Assembly: GCA_024743215.1 (NCBI GenBank)
Contig: JANSWZ010000002.1
Coordinates: 248,001-312,000, forward strand
DNA from: Alphaproteobacteria bacterium
GTDB taxonomy: Bacteria; Pseudomonadota; Alphaproteobacteria; Rhizobiales; GCA-2746425
Direction of reading: 5' to 3'
DNA length: 64,000 nucleotides
Part shown: one piece after another, positions 53,635 to 61,470 of the stretch
How positions within the stretch are numbered: the first letter of the stretch is position 1
Layout of the letters: each line of letters opens with the position of its first letter
Notes under the pieces: generated by a model
What the model was told of the DNA's origin: nothing
The model's input: only the letters and a program-made list of their open reading frames with translations
Database searches by the model: none
Made by a program: the position numbers and the translations under genes

Positions 53635-54870
53635 GTGAAACAGATTTCGACCGTCATTGTTGGCGCCGGTCAAGCCGGGCTCGCCATGAGCAAATGCCTT
53701 GCCGACCGCTCGATTGCCCATGTGGTGATCGAGCGAGGCGAAGTGGCAAATTCCTGGTCCCATGAACGCTGGGACAGTCTCAAATTACTAACACCCAACT
53801 GGCAGACCCGCCTCCCCGGCTTTGCCTATGCCGGATCAGATTCAGATGGCTTCATGTCAATGCCGCAGATCGTCAGTCATTTGCAATTCTATGCACAGAA
53901 GATCACGGCACCCATAGAAGAGCGCACTACAGTGCTATCCGCTACCGCGCACGGCACCGGCTATTGCGTGCAGACATCACGGGGCAATTGGTATTGCGAC
54001 AATCTGGTGATTGCGAGCGGAGCATGTGCGCAGGTTCGCCAGCCACAATTTGCGCAGAGCATTCCCAACCATATCACGCAGCTGACCCCGCTCAATTATC
54101 GCAATCCCAGCCAGCTAGGACCCGGCGGCGTATTGGTGGTTGGCGCATCAGCAACGGGTGTCCAACTGGCGTTGGAAATGAACGCAGCGGGCCATAAGGT
54201 CATACTGGCCGCCGGGCAACACATTCGAGTGCCACGGCAGTATCGCGGATTCGACATTCAATGGTGGATGGACCGGACCGGCGTTCTGGATATGGGCCTG
54301 GATGAAGTGGATGATCCGAACCGCGCAAGACGGGTGCCGTCCCTTCAACTGATCGGCTCCAAAGCCCGTCCGATCATGGATTTGAATGCGCTTCAAGCTG
54401 ACGGTGTGGAGATTGTCGGCAGGCTTGCCGGCATCCGGGATGGACGTGCCTTGTTTTCCGGGTCACTGACAAATCACTGTGCGCTTTCTGATTTGAAAAT
54501 GAACCGCCTCCTCGATGGGTTTGATGATTGGGCGGCCGCTCACAAGCTCGAAAATATTGCCGCGCCTCATCGCCATGCAGCGACCAGCGTCAGCAGCAAT
54601 CCAAGACTGCAATATGACCTTAACACAGGATCGATTGGCACCATTGTCTGGGCCACAGGATATCAGCCGAATTTCAGTTGGTTGCAGCTTCCTGTGTTCG
54701 ATTCAAAAGGCCGGTTGCAACATGACAGCGGTGTAGTCGCTCCAGGCCTCTATGTTCTTGGCCTGCCATTTCTGAGACGCAGAAAATCCGCGTTGCTTGA
54801 TGGAGTGGGCGGAGACGCAGAGGCATTGGCCGATCACCTGACCCTACACGCCACAACACACGCAGCCTGA
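53635..54870 (+). CDS. FAD/NAD(P)-dependent flavin monooxygenase-like protein
   Basis: The 411-aa protein starts with GTG at 53635 after GAGGGAG. It has the FAD motif VIVGAGQAGLAMSKCL near 7-22, an NAD(P) motif VLVVGASATGVQLALEM near 166-182, and TIVWATGYQPNFSW near the end (ATG motif). The pattern is that of CzcO-like and flavin-containing monooxygenase-type oxidoreductases. A disulfide-reductase-type CxxC is not present. Such enzymes oxidise S, N or other soft centres. Its neighbours suggest a sulfur or electrophile substrate. Confidence 0.83.
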   Translation: MKQISTVIVGAGQAGLAMSKCLADRSIAHVVIERGEVANSWSHERWDSLKLLTPNWQTRLPGFAYAGSDSDGFMSMPQIVSHLQFYAQKITAPIEERTTVLSATAHGTGYCVQTSRGNWYCDNLVIASGACAQVRQPQFAQSIPNHITQLTPLNYRNPSQLGPGGVLVVGASATGVQLALEMNAAGHKVILAAGQHIRVPRQYRGFDIQWWMDRTGVLDMGLDEVDDPNRARRVPSLQLIGSKARPIMDLNALQADGVEIVGRLAGIRDGRALFSGSLTNHCALSDLKMNRLLDGFDDWAAAHKLENIAAPHRHAATSVSSNPRLQYDLNTGSIGTIVWATGYQPNFSWLQLPVFDSKGRLQHDSGVVAPGLYVLGLPFLRRRKSALLDGVGGDAEALADHLTLHATTHAA

Positions 54871-54884
54871 AAGGACAGATAGTT

Positions 54885-55409
54885 ATGAATACCCAGACGA
54901 CTCAAGAAGCAGATAACGCGGTCCAACAGGCCCAAAGGAAAGTTATCAAACGCATGCTTTCAGACCCTTCTGCTGCCACCAGCAAAATAACAACACAGGG
55001 CCGAGTGAAAACCGGGCTGACATGCACCGTGCGGGAAGGAAAATTTACCGCTGTAACTGATTTGGGTTATGGCATGGGCGGCGCAGCCGCAGGGCCTTCA
55101 CCCGGATTTTACGCCAGAACTGCGATCGCGGGCTGTGTGGCCATAGGCGTAAAGATGGCCGCTGCGCGTGAAGGCATTTCATTGCGCATGGTTGATGTAA
55201 CGGTCTCGACGGATTTTGACGATCTCGCCATTTTCGGTTTGGGAGATTCAACGGCAGCGCCTGTCGAAACACAGATACTCATTCGCGTTGATACAGACGC
55301 CAGCCGTCAAACCGTGTCAGATTTGGTTGAACGTGTGCTGGAAATGGATCCATGGTTTTTGGCTTTACGGGATCCTCAGACAGTTGTGACCCGACTTGAA
55401 CTTGGCTGA
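54885..55409 (+). CDS. OsmC-family protein, single Cys, second of pair
   Basis: The 174-aa protein has an OsmC-like core with Cys at C84 in YARTAIAGCVAIGVKMAAAR and EGISLRMVDVTVSTDFDD after it. No second Cys is seen at the Ohr position (SDLVERVLEMDPWF). It differs from the first OsmC protein across its length, so the pair is not a recent duplication. It is the last gene of the operon and ends convergent with the AAA+ ATPase gene. Confidence 0.75.
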   Translation: MNTQTTQEADNAVQQAQRKVIKRMLSDPSAATSKITTQGRVKTGLTCTVREGKFTAVTDLGYGMGGAAAGPSPGFYARTAIAGCVAIGVKMAAAREGISLRMVDVTVSTDFDDLAIFGLGDSTAAPVETQILIRVDTDASRQTVSDLVERVLEMDPWFLALRDPQTVVTRLELG

Positions 55410-55435
55410 TCGACAAGATGACCGATCAACACTTG

Positions 55436-56698
55436 TCAATTCACAGTCAGATTGCCCCAGCCGCCATCCAGCAATTCGGCATCCATGCGCAGTTCTTCGT
55501 CTTTAAAGCGGCAAACGGATGTGATGAAATCAATGATGTATTTGGGATGGTGACCTGCTGGCGTTGCCTTTCCATTGGCATAATGTCGTTCAAAAAATGC
55601 TTCAAACGCAGCACTGTCGTAAGGAAGGCCAGCTTTTTTTGCGGCATCGCGGAAGATTGCCCGGAAATCATCTGCGGAAGGGGTTGGAATTTTGATCTTG
55701 TAATGTAACCGCCTCAAAGCACCTGCATCCGCGAGTTCTTCAGGGGGTAAATTGGTTGAAAACACTGCTAACTGATCAAAAGGAACCGCGAATTTCTTGC
55801 CGGTATGAAGGGTCAAAAAGTCGTAGCGGCGTTCCAGCGGCACAATCCACCGATTCAAAACCGCCTGCGGGTCAGTTCGCTGCCGCCCGAAATCATCGAC
55901 CACAAACACGCCTCCAATCGCTTTGAGATGGATGGGTGCTTCATAATAGCGGGATACCGGATTATAGGATAAATCCAGCATATCAAGTGTGAGCTCGCCG
56001 CCAGTCAGTGCTAATGGCCTGCGGCAAAGGCGCCAGCGGCGGTCAAATGTCGGACGGGCTTTTGGCTGATATTCTTCATCTTCTGGCGTATGCAATGTCG
56101 GATCAAAGACATTGATGATCTGACCGCCCACTTCCACGCAGTAGGGCACATAAATCAGATCCTTGAATGCTTTTCCCATTGCCTCAGCAATACTGGTTTT
56201 ACCATTCCCTGGCTCACCATATAGCAGAACCGATTTGGTTGAGTTGATGGCTGGCCCAATGACCGAAACAATGTTTTCTGGCAGAACGAGATGAGACAAA
56301 GCATCTTGCAAAACCTCCTGCGTGACACGTTCATTTTCGATGGATTGTTGGCGAATTTGAGCAATCCAGGCCTCAAGACTAACCGGAGCCGGACCTATGT
56401 ATTGCGACAATGCATTGGCTCGATTGGCATAATGCACCCCACCACCGCCCAGAGAAAAACGCACCTCTGAGCGCATTTCAAAGCCTTCAAGACCCCGAGA
56501 TTCCACATATTGCAACCTTTGCAGTTCTTTCAGCACTTCAACAACAACGCCTGGTGACAGGCGCGTCTCCGCAGCAATCTGCGACGGGGCCAAGGCTCCG
56601 TGCGCCTGCAGGGTTTTGGCAATGAGCTTCATTAATGAATCTCTATTGATCCCCGTATCTCGAACGGTGGTCGGCACTACTGGCTCAGTTATTGCCAT
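55436..56698 (-). CDS. Winged-helix AAA+ ATPase beside the tad locus
   Basis: The roughly 420-aa protein has an N-terminal winged helix of about 60 residues (LQAHGALAPSQIAAETRLSP, VVEVLKELQRLQYVES) and an AAA+ domain with Walker A YGEPGNGKTS, Walker B GGVFVVDDFGRQ, sensor 1 AVFSTNLPPEEL and a C-terminal lid. The ATG at 56698 (MAITEPVVP) is chosen over the more distant 56725. It is divergent from the TadD-like gene. I recall similar proteins annotated only as ATP-binding near Flp-pilus genes. It could be an assembly chaperone or a regulator; no direct evidence. Confidence 0.72.
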   Translation of the reverse strand: MAITEPVVPTTVRDTGINRDSLMKLIAKTLQAHGALAPSQIAAETRLSPGVVVEVLKELQRLQYVESRGLEGFEMRSEVRFSLGGGGVHYANRANALSQYIGPAPVSLEAWIAQIRQQSIENERVTQEVLQDALSHLVLPENIVSVIGPAINSTKSVLLYGEPGNGKTSIAEAMGKAFKDLIYVPYCVEVGGQIINVFDPTLHTPEDEEYQPKARPTFDRRWRLCRRPLALTGGELTLDMLDLSYNPVSRYYEAPIHLKAIGGVFVVDDFGRQRTDPQAVLNRWIVPLERRYDFLTLHTGKKFAVPFDQLAVFSTNLPPEELADAGALRRLHYKIKIPTPSADDFRAIFRDAAKKAGLPYDSAAFEAFFERHYANGKATPAGHHPKYIIDFITSVCRFKDEELRMDAELLDGGWGNLTVN

Positions 56699-56894
56699 AG
56701 TCAATACTCCTGCAAGGTCTCGCACGGTTGGTTGTACCGAATTATTCCTTAAGCCTAAGTAAGCCTGCAGTTTAGGGACTGTTAAGGACTATCGTGCATT
56801 ATGAAGGGGTTAGAGGCGTTTCTTGTATTTTGTACCCTCGTAATCTGTAGGCCACTGGGGATATTCCCAACCATACTTGTATGGTTTGCGCCTT

Positions 56895-57416
56895 ATGAAA
56901 ATGGTACAAGACATGGTTGCGAAATTTTTCATTACAGTCTCAATTGTAAGCCTGCTTGCGGGATGCGCGTCAGTGACCCGTGAATTATCATCATTTGGTG
57001 ACAGCTCAGTCTCCTCTGATGACCTCGCCTATGCGTCCTATTACTCAAATGACCAGTTGGTTAAAGAAGGCAAGGTGCAGTTCCGGGAGCGCAATTACGG
57101 AAAATCCTACTCGCTTTTCAAGAAGGCCGCTTCGGTTTACCCGAATGATCCAATGGCGTGGCTTGGTTATGCGGCGTCTTCGGATCATCTGGCCCGCTTT
57201 GACAATTCAGACCAAGCCTATCAGCGCTTGTCATCCATGATTCCGAACCGGCCGGAATACCTCAACAATGTTGGCTATTCGTATTTGCTGCGCGGAAATC
57301 TGGTTCAGGCGCGTCGCTATTTTCTGAAGGCCTATGAGATCGATCCGGCGAACGAAACAACCGCCAACAATCTGGAGTTGCTGCGCAACAGCACCACATC
57401 TATACAACGCGGTTGA
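56895..57416 (+). CDS. TadD-like TPR lipoprotein
   Basis: The roughly 173-aa protein has a lipoprotein signal peptide (FFITVSIVSLLAGCAS, lipid on the Cys) and at least three tetratricopeptide-like repeats (YGKSYSLFKKAASVYPNDPM, FDNSDQAYQRLSSMIPNRPE, LVQARRYFLKAYEIDPANET). TadD proteins are TPR lipoproteins of Flp pilus assembly. The ATG at 56895 is chosen; other in-frame ATGs at 56901 and 56913 remain possible, with no clear ribosome site for any of them. It converges with cpaA. Confidence 0.78.
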   Translation: MKMVQDMVAKFFITVSIVSLLAGCASVTRELSSFGDSSVSSDDLAYASYYSNDQLVKEGKVQFRERNYGKSYSLFKKAASVYPNDPMAWLGYAASSDHLARFDNSDQAYQRLSSMIPNRPEYLNNVGYSYLLRGNLVQARRYFLKAYEIDPANETTANNLELLRNSTTSIQRG

Positions 57417-57441
57417 TACAAGTGTTCTGAATACATTTTTT

Positions 57442-57957
57442 TCAAATTGTAAGTTTATAGTTAACATACAGTATAGCGAAAAACGCGGCCACCATCACGA
57501 CGCCGTATGGCACTTTACCGGTCCTTCTGATTTCATTCAAACGCATGCCCGGCCAGGTTTTGGAAATTCCATAAGGCAAGGGCATGCGCAGCAACAGCAT
57601 TGTGAGCAGCGCAAAGCCGATCAGAAACAAGGCGTAAGTCATCAGATTGCTCCACCCCAAAAACAGGCCTATTGGGAACATCAATTTTGCGTCACCCGCT
57701 CCTAACAATTTGAATTGCCACAATAAAAACCCTGTCACGAACAACAACGCGCCGGCACCCAACGCTGTGGCCAGGTGAACTGACGGGAACCATGTCAGGG
57801 CTATATAAGGCTCGCAGGCAGCGTATATTGCAAAGAGCAAAATGAGTGCCAGAACCGTCTGATTGTGTATTTTCCAGGATCGAAAATCGGTGAATGCTGC
57901 GTATAAAAAACACAGCCCGGTCGCTATCAGAACCAGGGTCGCAAGTGCTTCAATCAT
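57442..57957 (-). CDS. cpaA: Flp prepilin peptidase CpaA/TadV
   Basis: The 171-aa inner-membrane aspartic protease of the A24 family has about six hydrophobic segments. The two catalytic Asp are in AAFTDFRSWKIHN (D24) and LLGAGDAKLMFPIG. It cleaves the short leader of the Flp pilin and of TadE-like pseudopilins; sites of the G|xxxxE type occur in those proteins in this window. It is on the opposite strand to flp, 305 bases from it. Confidence 0.92.
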   Translation of the reverse strand: MIEALATLVLIATGLCFLYAAFTDFRSWKIHNQTVLALILLFAIYAACEPYIALTWFPSVHLATALGAGALLFVTGFLLWQFKLLGAGDAKLMFPIGLFLGWSNLMTYALFLIGFALLTMLLLRMPLPYGISKTWPGMRLNEIRRTGKVPYGVVMVAAFFAILYVNYKLTI

Positions 57958-58262
57958 GAGATAGCTAAAATTTTATCTAACTGGATCACGACTAATATAC
58001 CTCTCCTGATTATCGTTTTGGCGATGGAAACAACGTCCATGCCCAATGGCATAAATGAATTCTTATGTCTTTGGAAATAATCGATCCTTAGGGTTCGAAC
58101 CTGAAGGGATACTAGTCGAATAGGTAGAAACCGACAAAATACGTTCTCAGGGGGTTGGCTTTCAACGTTCCAGCGTTGTGAGCCATCTCGGGCAGAAAGC
58201 ACTGAACAAAGACGTATCCAGTCGCCCTAATGTTTGAGTACAACAGAATTATAAGGTGTAAC
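57958..58262. other. Divergent promoter region of cpaA and flp
   Basis: About 305 bases. No full CtrA site or sigma-54 element was found. The pilin leader carries AAGG a few bases before the ATG at 58263. Confidence 0.4.
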
Positions 58263-58484
58263 ATGAATAACATTTTGAAAAATCTCCGTGCATTTGCTGC
58301 AGACGAAGAAGGCATTGCATTGACCGAATATCTGATCCTTCTGGGTCTGTTGGTTGGTGGTGTTATCGCAACCGTCGGCATTGCCGGGACAAGCCTTGAT
58401 GGTGCATGGACGGCGTGGTCAACATTCTGGGATGGTATGGGTCCCGACGGTGGCGGCGAAGAAGAAGAAGAAGAAGAAGGTTAA
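58263..58484 (+). CDS. flp: Flp/Fap major pilin with poly-Glu tail
   Basis: The 73-aa prepilin has a short leader ending DEEG and a mature start IALTEYLILLGLLVGGVIAT. Cleavage after Gly puts Glu at +5 and Tyr at +6, the Flp signature. A hydrophobic helix follows, then an unusual ending of three Gly and seven Glu (from GAA x7 at 58458-58478) and a final Gly. The ATG at 58263 follows AAGG. It begins the flp-cpaB-cpaC series. Confidence 0.93.
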   Translation: MNNILKNLRAFAADEEGIALTEYLILLGLLVGGVIATVGIAGTSLDGAWTAWSTFWDGMGPDGGGEEEEEEEG

Positions 58485-58598
58485 TCCTTCAAAGCATTCT
58501 CAATATTGTGACTGCAGATGCACGTGGTGGCATCTGCAGCCACAGCTTCTTGAAAATCATGGCAGCCGGTTTCATCGGCTGCTCTTTGGATAGGCGTC

Positions 58599-59483
58599 AT
58601 GAACAGATCTTCTTTGGTTAGTCTATTGGTCGCATTTGTGTTGGCTGTTCTGGCAGTCGTGGGCGTGCAATCCTATCTACGCGGTCAGCAAGCAGCGCTT
58701 ATTGCTGAAAATACTGTAGAGCCCGAGGCTCCTGATAACACGATCGTTGTAGCTGCTGTCCCACTTCGGTTTGGAATGACTGTTGATACCGGCAGTCTGC
58801 GCAGCATTGCATGGCAATCCGACGACATTCCCGAAGGGGCATTTCGTACCGTTGAAGAAGTCATCGGTGAAACCGGTAAACCTCGCTATGTCATGTCGGC
58901 CATCGAAATTGGTGAACCGTTGCTCGCCAACAAGATTACCGGGCCTGGACAGCGCGCCACTTTGTCCGCGGCCCTCGCACCCGGCATGAAAGCAGTTTCT
59001 ATCCGCATCAATGACGTGCTTGGTGTGGCCGGATTTGTGCTACCCGGTGACCGGGTCGACGTTATGCTGACGCGCAGCAGCGGCAGCTCCAATATTTCAG
59101 CTTCAAATGCGTCAACCGATGTTCTGCTGCAGGGCATAAAGGTGCTCGCAATTGACCAAATGGCCGATGAGCGTGCCAACAAAGCGGCTGTCGTCAAGAC
59201 GATAACATTTGAAGTTTCAACGCCCGAGGCACAAAAGCTGACGCTTGCTCAGTCAATCGGAACGCTTTCCCTCGCTCTGCGTAATGTCGCGTCTTCTGAG
59301 TTTGAGACAATTGAACCGGTGAATGTAGGTGATCTGGGCGGTGGTTTTGGGCAGCAACCGGTTGCAGCAACAGGCTATGCCCCTCAGCCTGAAGTGGTTA
59401 TCAAGCGGCCATCGACAGCCAAAGTAGCTGTCTATCGGGACTCAAAGAAAACCGAATACAACGTCCTCAATGAGGTTAAGTGA
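58599..59483 (+). CDS. cpaB: Flp pilus assembly protein CpaB/RcpC
   Basis: The 294-aa protein has an N-terminal membrane segment (SLLVAFVLAVLAVVGVQSYL) followed by an SAF/CpaB domain: VVAAVPLRFGMTVDTGSL, AIEIGEPLLANKI, MKAVSIRINDVLGVAGFVLP, GDRVDVMLTRSSGS and LSLALRN. CpaB links the secretin with the inner-membrane complex in tad systems. It is 115 bases after the pilin gene and 64 bases before cpaC. Confidence 0.92.
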   Translation: MNRSSLVSLLVAFVLAVLAVVGVQSYLRGQQAALIAENTVEPEAPDNTIVVAAVPLRFGMTVDTGSLRSIAWQSDDIPEGAFRTVEEVIGETGKPRYVMSAIEIGEPLLANKITGPGQRATLSAALAPGMKAVSIRINDVLGVAGFVLPGDRVDVMLTRSSGSSNISASNASTDVLLQGIKVLAIDQMADERANKAAVVKTITFEVSTPEAQKLTLAQSIGTLSLALRNVASSEFETIEPVNVGDLGGGFGQQPVAATGYAPQPEVVIKRPSTAKVAVYRDSKKTEYNVLNEVK

Positions 59484-59546
59484 TTATTAACCATGAAATG
59501 CGAATTGTTTAACAGCGTGTAAAGGATTCGGAGCTGTTAGAACAAG

Positions 59547-61061
59547 ATGCCGTGGATGGGGGAAGATTGCGTCATTGGATGCCATATAGGCAAACGTGTT
59601 CGCAAAATTTTTATTGCCGGTGGGCTTGGCCTGCTGCTGTCCGGTGCTGTTACAACCGGCCCCGCTTTAGCGCAGGATTTGCGCATCACACTTAATGATC
59701 GGGAGCGCTCGACAACAAGCGCCACAATCCAGCCCGGTTCCTCGACAACCGTCAATACAAACAAGAGTTTTTCGGATCTGGTTATTGGCGATTCCTCGAT
59801 TGCCGATGCGGTTCCCTTGTCGAATGTGTCCTTTTACATTCAAGGCAAGAAGACCGGATTCACCAACGTATCCATCTACGACAGCAACAAAAACCTTCTC
59901 GGCGTCGTTGATGTGCGGGTCGAGCGAGATGCCGGCAATATCGAAAGTGCTGTCAGGGCTGTTGTGCCTTACTCAGATATACGCGTTATAAATCTCGGCA
60001 ATCAGGTCCAATTGTCCGGCGTTGTTGCCAACGTTACTGATATGAAACAGGCTTTGGCGGCCGCGCAACAATTCTCAGATAAACCCATTCTCAACGCTCT
60101 CAGCATTTCCGATGTTCAACAGGTCTCTCTGGAAGTGCGGGTGCTGGAAGCAAAACGCTCAGTCGGACGTGATCTGGGTGTCAAGGTTTCCGGGAGCAAG
60201 GGCAACAGCACACTCTTCGGCAGCGGAACCGGACTTGCGGTGAACGCGACTGACGAAGGGGGAGTTGCAAGTTTTCTGTCTGACAATTCCTCTGGTTCCA
60301 ATCGAATTCTTTCCGGCAATTCGGCCTTCGGCACTCTAGTCGCAAATGTGCTGGGAACCGCAGGCGTGCGGGTAGATGTCATCATTGATGCGCTTGAACA
60401 AAAAGGGCTGGTCCGCCGTCTTGCGCAACCGAACATCACGACCGTGAGCGGAGAATCTGCCAGTTTTCATGCAGGCGGAGAGATTCCTGTTCCCACCAGC
60501 ATTAATGATGGCGATGTATCTTACAGCTACCACCCCTATGGTGTGGTCCTGAAGTTTGTGCCAACTGTTCTGGAAGATCAGAAAATCAATATTCGCGTCA
60601 TGACGCAGGTCAGCGAACTGGACGGCACCTTGGAAGTAAATGGCTTCCCGGCCTTTACCTCCCGCAAGGCTGAAGCTGTGATGGAACTACGCAGTGGCCA
60701 GAGTTTTGCAATGGCGGGCCTTCTGCAAGTCGTTAATCAAAGAGACATTGAGCAGCTTCCCTGGCTTGGAAACATTCCGGTTCTGGGCGCTTTGTTTCGC
60801 TCCACAAGCTATCAGAAGCAAGAAACAGATCTTGTGATTGTGGTCACACCGCGTCTTGTCCGCCCGGCGGCCTCGAACGAACAATTGTTTTCACCCCTCG
60901 ATCAGACCCGCCCATCGAATGATCCGGAACTGTTCCTGTTGGGACTTATGGAAGTGGACAAGGACATGATCCGGCAATTCAGATCCGGCGCGGGTGTTGT
61001 CGGACCCTATGGCCATCGCCTCGACCTTGAATTTGAGGACACATATGTTCTCAGAAAATAA
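59547..61061 (+). CDS. cpaC: Tad/Flp pilus outer-membrane secretin CpaC/RcpA
   Basis: The 504-aa protein has a signal sequence (cleavage near PALAQD), an N-terminal BON/N0-like domain (FSDLVIGDSSIADAVPLSNV, VQLSGVVANVTDMKQALAAA) and a secretin domain (VDVIIDALEQKGLVRRLAQP, NITTVSGESASFHAGGEIPV, GVVLKFVPTVLE, DLVIVVTPRLVRP). It forms the pilus exit pore. The start could also be an internal codon nearer IGKRVRKIF, because the first twelve residues do not look like a signal peptide. Confidence 0.93.
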   Translation: MPWMGEDCVIGCHIGKRVRKIFIAGGLGLLLSGAVTTGPALAQDLRITLNDRERSTTSATIQPGSSTTVNTNKSFSDLVIGDSSIADAVPLSNVSFYIQGKKTGFTNVSIYDSNKNLLGVVDVRVERDAGNIESAVRAVVPYSDIRVINLGNQVQLSGVVANVTDMKQALAAAQQFSDKPILNALSISDVQQVSLEVRVLEAKRSVGRDLGVKVSGSKGNSTLFGSGTGLAVNATDEGGVASFLSDNSSGSNRILSGNSAFGTLVANVLGTAGVRVDVIIDALEQKGLVRRLAQPNITTVSGESASFHAGGEIPVPTSINDGDVSYSYHPYGVVLKFVPTVLEDQKINIRVMTQVSELDGTLEVNGFPAFTSRKAEAVMELRSGQSFAMAGLLQVVNQRDIEQLPWLGNIPVLGALFRSTSYQKQETDLVIVVTPRLVRPAASNEQLFSPLDQTRPSNDPELFLLGLMEVDKDMIRQFRSGAGVVGPYGHRLDLEFEDTYVLRK

Positions 61062-61353
61062 AGCTTTCCGTGCGGCGGCATTGATCAGCCTGTTCAGCCT
61101 GTCGGCCTGTGCCGATCACATGAACAATCGCGACAGCATTACACTTGGTGCCGGGAACGCGACTGAAGCCAATATGGGTATCCACACAGTGGACCCTTTT
61201 CCAGCAACCGCACTGGACACGACCATTTACTCATCTCCGGAAAAAGTTGCACAGGCACATGCGCGCTACGTGGAGCCGTGTGATCCTGATGTGGTGACCT
61301 GCGGTGGTTCCGGCGACGCGGAAAGTGACGATTCAGTAACCAAATCCGAATAA
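61045..61353 (+). CDS. Small lipoprotein in the tad operon
   Basis: The roughly 102-aa protein begins at an ATG inside the last codons of cpaC and has a lipoprotein signal peptide (AALISLFSLSAC, lipid on the Cys). The mature part ends in an acidic Ser/Asp/Glu tail after DPDVVTCGGSGD. It is much shorter than CpaD and shows no CpaD motif. A role in the outer-membrane part of the pilus is inferred from position only. Confidence 0.62.
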   Translation: MFSENKAFRAAALISLFSLSACADHMNNRDSITLGAGNATEANMGIHTVDPFPATALDTTIYSSPEKVAQAHARYVEPCDPDVVTCGGSGDAESDDSVTKSE

Positions 61354-61470
61354 TTCCGGCTGATTTCCCCAAAAAACAGGGGTCTATCAAGACACATTAA
61401 GCAATCCAAGACGACCTGCCTCTATTTTTTAGAGAACCGGCAACGGAGCCGGAAACAGGATTGATACGTG

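Noticed and set aside
56771-56785. TTTA-N7-TTAA as a CtrA box between the ATPase and TadD-like genes
   Set aside because: One mismatch, no second site nearby and short degenerate motif; expected by chance in A+T-rich leaders.
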